Source of the DNA: Mesorhizobium jarvisii
GTDB taxonomy: Bacteria; Pseudomonadota; Alphaproteobacteria; Rhizobiales; Rhizobiaceae
DNA: 64,000 bases
Reading direction: 5' to 3'
Assembly (NCBI RefSeq): GCF_003601985.1
Contig: NZ_QZXA01000013.1
Location: 62,001 to 126,000, forward strand
Part shown: piece by piece, positions 43,782-52,330 of the stretch
Numbering within the stretch: position 1 is the stretch's first letter
Layout: the number at the start of each line of letters is the position of its first letter
Made by a program: the position numbers and the translations under genes
The notes under the pieces: generated by a model
The model's input: the letters and a program-made list of their open reading frames with translations, nothing else
Database searches by the model: none
What the model was told of the DNA's origin: nothing

Positions 43782-46405
43782 GCGACGACGACAAGACCCG
43801 GATATCGACGAACGACATCTATGCCGGCGTCGGCACGCAGCTCAGCGGCATTTACGAACTCGACGAGAGGATCGCCTCCGGCGGCATGGGAGAGGTCTAT
43901 CGCGGCCACAACATCCAAACCGGCGACCATGTGGCGATCAAGATCGTATTGCCCGAATTCGCCCGCGATCAGACGATCCTGTCGCTGTTCCGCAAGGAAG
44001 CGTCGATCCTCAATCACCTGTCGCATGACGCAGTGGTGCGCTATCACGTCTTCACCATCGATCCGAGGATCGGCCGCCCGTATCTGGCGATGGAGTTCGT
44101 GGACGGCCAGTCGCTATTCGACGTGATGCGTCGCGGACCGATGCCGGCGGAAGAAGTGCGGCGACTTTGCCATCGCCTGACGTCGGGGCTCGCCGCCGTG
44201 CACCGGGCGGGCGCGGTTCACCGCGACCTCTCGCCGGACAACATCATCCTGCCTGGCGGGCAGGTGGAAAGCGCCAAGATCATCGATTTCGGCATAGCCC
44301 GGTCGGCGACCGCAGGCGGTGAAACGCTGATCGGCGGGAAGTTCGCCGGCAAATACAATTACGTCTCGCCCGAACAGCTCGGTCTCTATGGCGGTGAGGT
44401 CAGCGAGCAGTCCGATATCTATAGTCTCGGACTGGTGCTCGCCGCCGCATTGCGCGGAAAGCCGCTCGATATGAGCGGCTCGCAATACGAGGTGATCGAG
44501 AAACGCCGGACCGTGCCGGACCTGTCTGACATCGACCCCGATTTCCAAGAGCTCATTGCCGCGATGCTGCAGCCGGATCCGCGGGATCGGCCTGCCAGCA
44601 TGGCCGAGATCGCCAGGGCAACGCGTGGCGAGGATGTCGACGTGACATTGCCGCCGGCATCGTATGGTCCGCGTGACCGCGCGGGCTTGCCGCGCGCCGG
44701 CTGGACGGCGCTGTCCGACACCGGGCCGCAGCCTTCGACGTCCGCGGGCGAAAAGCACTTTGTTGAACATGTGCGACCGGCGCATCTGTCACAACCACGG
44801 CCTGCGCCAGCGCCCGCGCCGGCCAGCACGCCCATGCCGGCTGCGCCGCGAAAATTGTCGCGGATGCCGGCTGTCGCCGGCGGCCTCGTGACGCTGGCGG
44901 TCCTGTTGGGCGGCGGCCTTTACTTCAGCGGCATCCTGGCGCCTCCGCCTGCCGAAGAGAAACTCAAACCGTTGACACCGAAGCCGGTGCCCAAACCCGT
45001 TGTTGAAGCCCCCAAGCCGGTGGCTCAAACGCCGCAGCCGGAAGCATCGAACCCTCAGCCGCCGATGCAGCCTCAGCCGGAGCCTTCAAAACCCGAAAAT
45101 GCCGCCACTATCGAGACGGTGAACCCACCTGCCCTACCGGATGCACAGGTGAAGACCCCAGTGCCGGCCGAGAACCAGGCGGACGCTGCGGGCCAGCAGA
45201 AACCGGAGGCGGCCAAGCCTACCGAAATCCCCATGCCGACCACCAGGCCCGAGGTGCCGCCGGCAACAGAAGCACGGCAACCCGCTGAGCAGGCGCCGGT
45301 AGCGCGGCCCGTCGGCAAGCCAGCGCCGTCCGAAACCACGGCCAACAGTCAGGCGCAAGCGCCCCCGGTCGAGACCAAGCCTGCCCAAAACCCGACCGCT
45401 AACCCACCGAAGACGTCCACGCCAAGCCAGGCGGAGGCAGAGAGCAAGCCGGCGCAGCAGGCAAACCCGCCGGCGACAGAACCCAGCGCAACGGACCTGG
45501 TCGAGATCCTTTCCAAGCTGGCCAAGCCGGAGGCTTCCTCGCCACCGACCTCGGAGAGCCGGTTGCCGGCGCAGCCGACCAGCCCGCCGGCTAAACCGGT
45601 GGCCCCGCCCCCGGCCGCCAGCGAGCCGACACCACCAACCTCGCCCCAAGAGCCGACACAGGCAGCGCAGCCGTCCCAGCAACCGCAGCCGCCGGTAACC
45701 ACACGGCCCGAAAATACCGAAGTCGCGATCAATGTGCCAAAGCCGGCGGTTCCGCCGGCGAAGCCGGTCGACGAGGCGGCGCAACGCGCCTCATGGGTGC
45801 GCGACTTCAGCGGCGGCGACTGTTTCTATGCGTCGCTGACATCGCAAACCGCCAGCTCCGCCGCCATCGAAGGCCTCGCAACAGCCGTGCAGCCCTTCGA
45901 GCAGATGCTCAATGATTTTCGCTCGAGGTTCCATCTCGAGCCGGACATCAATGTCCGTCTCATCGAACAGCCCCAGTGTGAAGTGACCAACTTCCTGCGC
46001 GTCCTCGACCGGAACCGTGTGGAAAGTCCGCGGCTCGTTCTCGACCGGACATCGGTGCCGGATGGCGCGCCGATCAGCGGCACTCTGGTAACGCGTGGCG
46101 GGTTGGTTTCCAACGTCATGTTAATCGACCACAGGGGCATCGCCTTCAACCTCGATGATCGCATCGTGGCGCAGACCGACAAGGCGACCTTCAACATCCC
46201 GATCGGTCTAGGCGCCGCCGACAAGGCGGCCGGCAAACCCCTGCCGCAGATCATGCTGGTGATCACCGGACCAAAGGACATTCAGGCCGCGATGTTCTCG
46301 AGACCGACACCGGTCTCCGAGCTTTTGCCAAAGATCCTCGAGGAGATCGGCGCCGACGGCCGGCAGTTCTCCGCCACCGCCAAATATTTCCAGCTCGGCG
46401 GATAG
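43778..46405 (+). CDS. ppkA: T6SS serine/threonine protein kinase PpkA
   Basis: An 875-residue membrane kinase. The N-terminal Hanks kinase domain (about 24-285) has IASGGMGEVY, VAIK, VHRDLSPDNIIL (active HRD loop) and IIDFGIARS. A single helix near residue 363-387 is followed by a Pro/Ala/Gln-rich stretch of about 270 residues, then a C-terminal periplasmic domain (about 660-875) with CFYASLTSQTASS. PpkA phosphorylates Fha in response to envelope cues. The ATG at 43778 overlaps pppA; the 43646 frame start lies inside pppA. Confidence 0.9.
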   Translation: MSDDDKTRISTNDIYAGVGTQLSGIYELDERIASGGMGEVYRGHNIQTGDHVAIKIVLPEFARDQTILSLFRKEASILNHLSHDAVVRYHVFTIDPRIGRPYLAMEFVDGQSLFDVMRRGPMPAEEVRRLCHRLTSGLAAVHRAGAVHRDLSPDNIILPGGQVESAKIIDFGIARSATAGGETLIGGKFAGKYNYVSPEQLGLYGGEVSEQSDIYSLGLVLAAALRGKPLDMSGSQYEVIEKRRTVPDLSDIDPDFQELIAAMLQPDPRDRPASMAEIARATRGEDVDVTLPPASYGPRDRAGLPRAGWTALSDTGPQPSTSAGEKHFVEHVRPAHLSQPRPAPAPAPASTPMPAAPRKLSRMPAVAGGLVTLAVLLGGGLYFSGILAPPPAEEKLKPLTPKPVPKPVVEAPKPVAQTPQPEASNPQPPMQPQPEPSKPENAATIETVNPPALPDAQVKTPVPAENQADAAGQQKPEAAKPTEIPMPTTRPEVPPATEARQPAEQAPVARPVGKPAPSETTANSQAQAPPVETKPAQNPTANPPKTSTPSQAEAESKPAQQANPPATEPSATDLVEILSKLAKPEASSPPTSESRLPAQPTSPPAKPVAPPPAASEPTPPTSPQEPTQAAQPSQQPQPPVTTRPENTEVAINVPKPAVPPAKPVDEAAQRASWVRDFSGGDCFYASLTSQTASSAAIEGLATAVQPFEQMLNDFRSRFHLEPDINVRLIEQPQCEVTNFLRVLDRNRVESPRLVLDRTSVPDGAPISGTLVTRGGLVSNVMLIDHRGIAFNLDDRIVAQTDKATFNIPIGLGAADKAAGKPLPQIMLVITGPKDIQAAMFSRPTPVSELLPKILEEIGADGRQFSATAKYFQLGG

Positions 46406-46417
46406 ATATGAACGCCG

Positions 46418-46918
46418 ATGGACCTTCGCCCCTCGCATTCATTTTGCCAGCCTTCGTCACGCACAAAGCGTAGCTGGTTTCGATTACTGGCGGACTTCTC
46501 CGACCGCTTGGCATTTTCCGCGCTGCTCGGCGCGGCGCTGCTCGTTATCTTCTCGACCAGAAGCGCGCATGCCGAATTCACCGTCTGCAACCAGACGCTC
46601 GACGTCGTCAACCTCGCCGTCGGACAGAAGGTCGACAATGCCGACCAGACCGATGGCTGGTGGACCATCGGCGCCAACCAATGCGTGAACGTCATCCGCG
46701 AGGAACTGGCCAACCGCTACATCTACCTCTACGCGACCGACGTGTTCGGCCATGCGATCCTCAACGGATCGACCGAGATGTGCGTTGATCGGCGCCGCTT
46801 CTCCATCCGTGGCATCGAGGAGTGCTGGCAGCGCGGTCATATCGCGGCGCGTTTCGTCGAGGTCGACACGCTGGAGCAGGTGCGCTGGACCTATTTCCTG
46901 ACCGGAAACAGCCCGTGA
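46418..46918 (+). CDS. DUF1036 periplasmic protein
   Basis: A 166-residue protein with an N-terminal hydrophobic signal (FSALLGAALLVIFSTRSAHA, about 32-51) and then a DUF1036 domain. Its cues are FTVCNQTLDVVNLAVG, GWWTIGANQC and late Cys residues that can pair. DUF1036 proteins are periplasmic and of unknown role. The gene sits twelve bases after ppkA and overlaps the M23 gene by four bases (GTGA), so it belongs to the T6SS transcript. Confidence 0.8.
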   Translation: MDLRPSHSFCQPSSRTKRSWFRLLADFSDRLAFSALLGAALLVIFSTRSAHAEFTVCNQTLDVVNLAVGQKVDNADQTDGWWTIGANQCVNVIREELANRYIYLYATDVFGHAILNGSTEMCVDRRRFSIRGIEECWQRGHIAARFVEVDTLEQVRWTYFLTGNSP

Positions 46919-49338
46919 CGCACAGCATCGACACGAGCTTCAAACAGAAGAAGCTGGCACGCCTGGCCGAGCGCAGACGCAAACTCTGGCGCCGCGTTCT
47001 TGCTGGCGTTGCAACGCTCACCGTCATCGCGATCGCCACCGGCTTCTATCTTACGAAGGACAACTGGTCGTTCGGCGACGAGGATGAGGAACTGCATCCC
47101 GTCGAAGGCATGGAGGACGTGCCGCCCGACGCCTCGGTCTATGTGCCGGCCATCATCGACCTTGCCGGTGATCCGATGTGGATCACGCTGGCGCCCGATG
47201 CGGACACCGCCACGAAGGGCCACACGGTTGCGCGCCCGGCCGAACTCGACAGTTCCGGGGCCTCGCCGCAGATCGAGATTCTGTCCGACGTGATGCTGAG
47301 CGCCAGCGAGAAGTTCATGACGACGATCCCGTCGACGCAGGAGGATTTTGCCTTCTTCAAGGCGCAGCGGCAGCCTTCAACCGCAGCACCAGACGATCAG
47401 CAACCGACCTCGCCCGCACCTGCTGCGGCGCCCAACGACCAACCGGGCGATCTGGCGAACGACCTGCAGGCGCCGCCGGACGCGGGCGAGCCCCCCGCCG
47501 GTTCGGCGCCCAAGGCCGACGCAGACGACCCCGAGGCCGGCTGGGGGGAGACCATCGACCAGGGCGAGGCAGCGCTGCCCGCCTTCAAGAAAACCGCGAT
47601 CGAGAACAACACCACCGTCGCGACCGTCACCAGCGAATATCAGCGCTTCGCGGCGACAGAGGACACTTTCGTGAAAATCCTCAACGACCGCAGCCTGGAT
47701 AGCGTGGCGCTCGACGCGCATTTCTCAGCGGACGACGCCAGGCTTGCGGGCGAGGCGCTGAAAGCGCTGTTCAAGCGCGACGGGCTCGAGGCCGGTTTCG
47801 TGGTCGCCATGCGCGGCTTCCGGCCGAATCGCGAGACGACGACCATGTCGCTGATGCAGGTCTCGGTCTACGCAAGGAACGTCTATGTCGGCACGCTGAC
47901 GCGCAACGCAGCGGGCGCCTTCGTTTCCGGCGTCGACCCCTGGGTTCGCGAGGACCTCTTCAACTATTCGGGTGCCTCCGACCAGGGCGGACCCAAGCGG
48001 CAGTACCGGCTGCTCGACGCAATCTACTCGACCGCGGCGCGCAACAAGGTGCCGACCAGCGTGATCGGCGAAGCGATCATGTATCTGTCGAGGGGACAGG
48101 ATCTCGACGCTTTCGCCAGCGAGGACCAGCGCCTGGTGATGATCTACTCGCAGACGCCGCGCGACGAGGGCGAGATCTCCGGACGGGTGCTTTACGTCGG
48201 CGTCCTGGGTAAGGACAAGAACCTCGACTGCTTCGTCTTCCAGCAAAGTGACGGCCAGTATGCCTGCGTGACCGGCGATGATCAGGTTCGCTCGCTGAAC
48301 GTCACCAACGGCATGGTCACGCCGGTCGCCGGGGTGATGACGTCGACCTTCGGCCCGCGCAAGCATCCGATCCTCGGCACGGTTCGGATCCACAAGGGTG
48401 TCGACTGGGCGGCTCCGGTCGGGACGCCGGTCATGGCGGCCTTCGACGGCGAGATTTCCTTCCAGGGCGATGGCGGCAGCTACGGCAATCTGGTGAAGAT
48501 CACGCATGCCAACGGCCGCGAGACGCGCTACGCGCATATGCAAAAATTCGCCATCGCCAGCGGTGTCGGCACCAAGGTGAAGGCCGGCGACGTCATCGGC
48601 TATATCGGCACGACGGGGCTTTCGACCGGCCCGCATCTGCATTTCGAGCTCTACGAGAACGGCGAGGCGATCGACCCGCTCGGGACAGTCACCACCGTCG
48701 CCACCGCCGTTTCCGTCAGTTCCGGCGGGCCCGGCGATTCCGCGGTCGAGACGCTGACCGACCGGATCGTCCATGTCGAAAGCGGCGGCAGCGCCCGCGC
48801 CAAGAACCCCAACTCGTCGGCAACCGGCGCCGGCCAGTTCATCACCAAGACCTGGATCCGGATGATGAACACCTATCGTCCCGACCTTGCCCGATCGCTT
48901 TCGACCGCCGACCTGCTCGCGCTTCGCTATGACGCGACGCTGTCACGCGAAATGGTGCGCAACCTGGCGCGCGAAGGCGAGGCCTATCTGCGCGCCCGCG
49001 GCCACCAGATAACCGCCGGTCGCCTGTATCTTTGCCATTTCCTCGGCATGGAGGGGGCACACCAGGTGCTGGCCGCGTCCGGCTCGTCGCAATTGAGCGC
49101 TGTTCTGGGCGCAGCCGTGATCCAGGCCAACCCGTTCCTGACCGGCAAGACCGTCGGCTACGTCATCGATTGGGCCGAGCGGAAAATGGGGCAGAAAGTG
49201 CCGCGCGTGGTGACCGATCAGAGCCAGCCGGCGACAACCACGACCGAGGTCCGGCAGACGTCGCCGGAGTTCGAGAAATACAAGCAGGCGATAACCGCGT
49301 TGCTCAATTCAATCCAAGAGACGCTTGAGCCGGGCTGA
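46915..49338 (+). CDS. Membrane-anchored M23 peptidase with C-terminal lysozyme-like domain
   Basis: An 807-residue protein. A basic N-terminus and one helix (about 27-50) anchor it in the inner membrane. An acidic, Pro-rich stretch follows, then an M23 LytM-type endopeptidase domain with HKGVDW (His493, Asp497), YAHM, and HLHFEL (His574, His576). A C-terminal transglycosylase/lysozyme-like domain starts near DRIVHVESGG with candidate catalytic Glu622. It can cut both peptide and glycan bonds of peptidoglycan, which would open the wall for T6SS assembly. The start GTG at 46915 overlaps DUF1036. The TGA stop at 49336 leads into a shortened rhizobial repeat. Confidence 0.85.
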   Translation: MTHSIDTSFKQKKLARLAERRRKLWRRVLAGVATLTVIAIATGFYLTKDNWSFGDEDEELHPVEGMEDVPPDASVYVPAIIDLAGDPMWITLAPDADTATKGHTVARPAELDSSGASPQIEILSDVMLSASEKFMTTIPSTQEDFAFFKAQRQPSTAAPDDQQPTSPAPAAAPNDQPGDLANDLQAPPDAGEPPAGSAPKADADDPEAGWGETIDQGEAALPAFKKTAIENNTTVATVTSEYQRFAATEDTFVKILNDRSLDSVALDAHFSADDARLAGEALKALFKRDGLEAGFVVAMRGFRPNRETTTMSLMQVSVYARNVYVGTLTRNAAGAFVSGVDPWVREDLFNYSGASDQGGPKRQYRLLDAIYSTAARNKVPTSVIGEAIMYLSRGQDLDAFASEDQRLVMIYSQTPRDEGEISGRVLYVGVLGKDKNLDCFVFQQSDGQYACVTGDDQVRSLNVTNGMVTPVAGVMTSTFGPRKHPILGTVRIHKGVDWAAPVGTPVMAAFDGEISFQGDGGSYGNLVKITHANGRETRYAHMQKFAIASGVGTKVKAGDVIGYIGTTGLSTGPHLHFELYENGEAIDPLGTVTTVATAVSVSSGGPGDSAVETLTDRIVHVESGGSARAKNPNSSATGAGQFITKTWIRMMNTYRPDLARSLSTADLLALRYDATLSREMVRNLAREGEAYLRARGHQITAGRLYLCHFLGMEGAHQVLAASGSSQLSAVLGAAVIQANPFLTGKTVGYVIDWAERKMGQKVPRVVTDQSQPATTTTEVRQTSPEFEKYKQAITALLNSIQETLEPG

Positions 49339-49402
49339 GCAATTCCAGGAAAAGTGTGAACAGAACGGCTCACCATTTCCGTGAAACGGTGAACGGTTCT
49401 AG
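49336..49402. repeat. Shortened copy of twin-palindrome repeat
   Basis: TGAGCAATTCCAGGAAAAGTG at its left end matches the 5481 element, then the right arm of palindrome 1 is missing and the second palindrome (about CCATTTCCGTGAAACGGTGAA) follows. It is about 67 bases against about 104, so it is an internal deletion form. It also begins in the stop codon of the gene before it. Confidence 0.7.
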
Positions 49403-49608
49403 TGGCCGTCCCGGCTCAAAGGCGGCACGATCGCCTGGTCGATCGGTTTCGACAAATATCTGCGGAAGCCGGGGGATCCGGTGAACCTAAGCTGTCGTCG
49501 GGGCTACACAAGCCTGAGAGCCATTTTTGGCCGAAGCGACTTCGTCGCTGACGAATTGAGCATGCGCAGAGATCCATAGCGTGCCCCGATGGGCAGGAGG
49601 GCTGATCC

Positions 49609-50940
49609 ATGAAACTGTTTGCCATCCTTTTGAGCGGAGTTGTCCTTTCCATCCTTGCCGCCTTCGGCGTCCAGGCCGCAACAGCCGAGAGCAAGCGTGT
49701 CGCGCTGGTCATCGGCAACAGCAAATATGTCAACGCCGTTGCCTTGCCCAACCCGGCGAACGATGCCCACCTGATTGCGTCGACGTTGCGCAACGCCGGC
49801 TTCGACGTGATCGAAGGTGTCGACCAGGACAATGCCGGTATGCATGGCCTGATCAGCAAATTCACCGAAGAATCCTACAACGCCGACCTCGCGGTCATCT
49901 TCTATGCCGGCCACGGCATGCAGGTCGACGGCAAGAACTATCTCATACCGGTCGATGCCGACCTGACCTCGCCCGCCTATCTCAAGACCCGCACGGTTCA
50001 GATCGACGAGTTCATGGCGGCGCTGCCTGCCGATCCCGCCGTTGGCATCATCATTCTCGATGCCTGCCGCGACAATCCGCTGGGTCGTACCCTGGCTGCG
50101 GCTCTGCCCAAGAGCCGCTCGCTTGGCGCCGGCCTCGCGCCGGTGGATGCAAAGGCAGACGGCGTCGGCACCGGCGGTGTCTTGATCGCCTACGCAACCG
50201 ATCCCGGCGCTATCGCTTTCGACGGCGACGGCGACGGCGTCGACAGCCCCTACTCCCTGGCGTTGGCCAAGCACCTGACCGAACCCGGTGTCGAGATTCA
50301 GAGCGCGCTGACGCGCGTGCGCGGCGACGTGACGGAAGCCACGCAGGGCCGGCAGCGCCCATGGCACAACGCATCGCTGGGACGCGAGGTTTTCCTTGGC
50401 AAGCCGTCGGCACAGGCCGCGGGGGCGCCGATCGCCGATGCAGCCAGGACGACGGCCTCGCCCGCCCCCGCGCCGATCGCAAGCGATCCGCCGTCCTGGC
50501 AGGTTGAGCAGCGGCTTTGGGATGAGGCTTCGAAAAAGAATGCCATTCCCTATTACGAGGCCTATCTCGACCAGTTTCCAAGCGGCCGCTTCGCCACGGT
50601 GGCAAGGCTCGACATCGACCAGTTGAAGGGCCCCGAGGCGGGCAAGCAGGTCGCGTCGCTCGACACGAACGATGCGAACGCGAATCCCGGCTCAGCCGTT
50701 CGCACCTCGGCCGCCGACCAGGTCCGCACCGCACCACCGAAGAAACAGGTCGTGCACAAGACCCGCACGCTGAAACCGATGGCGCAGCGGAAACCGCGAA
50801 GACAGCAGATCGTCGAGCGCTGGCGCAACAGGGAGACTGTGATGCGCGACGAGCCGCCGCGGAGAGACAACAATGACTTCCTGACCAAGGCGCTGATTTT
50901 CGGCAGCGGCGTCGTGATCGGCGGTGCGATGAGATATTGA
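49609..50940 (+). CDS. Exported caspase-like (peptidase C14) protein
   Basis: A 443-residue protein with a signal peptide (about 1-26, ending QAATA). Its caspase-like domain has VALVIGNSKYVN, the catalytic His102 in FYAGHGMQ and Cys153 in ILDACRDNP. A TPR/Sel1-like helical segment (about 300-345) and a basic Pro/Lys/Arg-rich stretch follow, and the last part has a glycine-rich hydrophobic helix. Substrates are not known; such proteins in bacteria cleave after basic residues. It faces an OmpA gene tail-to-tail. Confidence 0.85.
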   Translation: MKLFAILLSGVVLSILAAFGVQAATAESKRVALVIGNSKYVNAVALPNPANDAHLIASTLRNAGFDVIEGVDQDNAGMHGLISKFTEESYNADLAVIFYAGHGMQVDGKNYLIPVDADLTSPAYLKTRTVQIDEFMAALPADPAVGIIILDACRDNPLGRTLAAALPKSRSLGAGLAPVDAKADGVGTGGVLIAYATDPGAIAFDGDGDGVDSPYSLALAKHLTEPGVEIQSALTRVRGDVTEATQGRQRPWHNASLGREVFLGKPSAQAAGAPIADAARTTASPAPAPIASDPPSWQVEQRLWDEASKKNAIPYYEAYLDQFPSGRFATVARLDIDQLKGPEAGKQVASLDTNDANANPGSAVRTSAADQVRTAPPKKQVVHKTRTLKPMAQRKPRRQQIVERWRNRETVMRDEPPRRDNNDFLTKALIFGSGVVIGGAMRY

Positions 50941-50952
50941 TCATAGTCAGCC

Positions 50953-50984
50953 AAAGGGAACCCGCGTTGGACGAGTTCCCTTTT
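50953..50984. terminator. Bidirectional hairpin terminator
   Basis: AAAGGGAAC (50953-50961) and GTTCCCTTT (50975-50983) form a perfect nine-base stem, followed by T on the right and, read leftward, ended by CTTTGG. It lies between the caspase gene and the convergent OmpA gene, so it may stop transcripts from both sides. Confidence 0.6.
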
Positions 50985-51024
50985 GCCGCTATCGCTGTTG
51001 CCGGATCGGCCTGGCGGCGACCGC

Positions 51025-51564
51025 TTACTCGGTCCTGATGCGCATTTCCACGCGCCGGTTGACCGGATCGTAAGGATTGGCGACCCGCGGGTGCGACTTG
51101 CCCAGGCCGATCGCTTCGAGCCGCGCCGATTCAACGCCGTTCGCTTCGAGGAAAGCGGCCACCGACTGGGCCCTGCGCTGCGACAGGTCCTGGTTGTAGC
51201 GATCGGGGCCGGTTGCATCGGTATGACCTTCAACGACAAAGCTGAACGTGCTCAGCCGATTGTCCTTCAGCGCCTTGGCGAACTCGTCGAGTTCGGTGCG
51301 CGCCGTCTGGTCGAGTTGCGCGGAATCAAGGGCGAAATTGATCATCATGTCGAGACCGGTCTTTTGTGCAGCTGAGCCAGTCTTCTCGGCCTTGCTCTTG
51401 CACTCTTCCTCGGTGCCGACGCAGATGCCGCGCGCGGCACCCAGATTGCCGGACTGTCCGGCGAAGAACTTGACGATGTCTTCTGATTTCTGAAGCGGAT
51501 CGGCAAAGACGTGCGTTGCAAGAAGCATGGCCGCCAATGCCAAGGCTGAACTGCCCCATCGCAT
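51025..51564 (-). CDS. OmpA-domain envelope protein
   Basis: A 179-residue protein with a signal peptide (RWGSSALALAAMLLATHVFA). The C-terminal OmpA-type peptidoglycan-binding domain has INFALDSAQLDQ, FVVEGHTDATG, LSQRRAQSVAAFL and NRRVEMRI. A region with two Cys residues (ICVGTEEECKSK) is between. The ATG at 51564 is favoured, as AGGAG is seven to eight bases upstream; the GTG at 51573 would sit on it. It is convergent with the caspase gene and divergent from the next small gene. Confidence 0.8.
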   Translation of the reverse strand: MRWGSSALALAAMLLATHVFADPLQKSEDIVKFFAGQSGNLGAARGICVGTEEECKSKAEKTGSAAQKTGLDMMINFALDSAQLDQTARTELDEFAKALKDNRLSTFSFVVEGHTDATGPDRYNQDLSQRRAQSVAAFLEANGVESARLEAIGLGKSHPRVANPYDPVNRRVEMRIRTE

Positions 51565-51740
51565 GACCGTCACTCCTGTCTAAGAGGATTTCGCTGGCGC
51601 GCATCATATCAAATCGGGAAGCGATTGTCTGTGAACAAACGCATGCCGCTCGTGGCCGCCATCTGCCAACGACTGACGCTTGACCGGCGCTCGGCCACAG
51701 GCTTGAGTGCTGTTCTGGTGGTTCTTGGGGTGTGGCAGCC

Positions 51741-52277
51741 ATGGCCAATGAACTCGGATACAGAACGGCACGGGATCTGTTTCTTGCTTGTCCCGCCATC
51801 GCCAGGGACATGAAATCGCTGGCCACGGGCCAGCCGCCGCTTGATTTTTGCCGAGCCCTGCTTGCCGGGCGCGTGCCGGAAGAAGCAGTCACGTTCTGTG
51901 CCTACCTTCTGCCCGAGCGAGCCGCCGTCTGGTGGGGACATGAGTGCCTGAGCAATCTCGCCGAGCTCCTCGCGGACCGGGATCTCGAATTGCTGGCGCT
52001 TGTCCATGACCGCGTCGGCGAACCTGACAATCCCCACCATCAAGCCGTCCTGAGCAATTCCCTTGACCTGCCGCCGGCAACACCGGCCGCCTGGATCGCT
52101 CTGGCAGCGGTGTGGCGCGACCCGACCCTCGACATGGTGTCGACCGGATTTCCTGCCGCTCATGCCGTCAATGCCGGAATTCTGGCCGGGTTGGCCCGCG
52201 CCTCGCTGGCGGACCGGTTTTCCGTGCTTTCGGCCTTTGTCGAAATGGGCATCCAGATGGCGGAGATGGAGGCGTAA
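51741..52277 (+). CDS. Conserved hypothetical protein, T6SS-adjacent
   Basis: A 178-residue mostly helical protein with no signal peptide and no recognised motif. It has conserved-looking blocks LLAGRVPEEAVTFCAYLLPERAAVWW and AVWRDPTLDMVSTGF. The ATG at 51741 has GGGG about ten bases upstream; a GTG nine bases earlier is also open. The codon pattern fits the neighbours. It is divergent from the OmpA gene and convergent on the second caspase gene. Function unknown; a DUF-type T6SS-linked family is possible but I could not name it with confidence. Confidence 0.6.
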   Translation: MANELGYRTARDLFLACPAIARDMKSLATGQPPLDFCRALLAGRVPEEAVTFCAYLLPERAAVWWGHECLSNLAELLADRDLELLALVHDRVGEPDNPHHQAVLSNSLDLPPATPAAWIALAAVWRDPTLDMVSTGFPAAHAVNAGILAGLARASLADRFSVLSAFVEMGIQMAEMEA

Positions 52278-52330
52278 CGGCATTCGCCGATCCCTACGCG
52301 CCATCCGTCATTGCTGGCCTCAGGCCGGCA

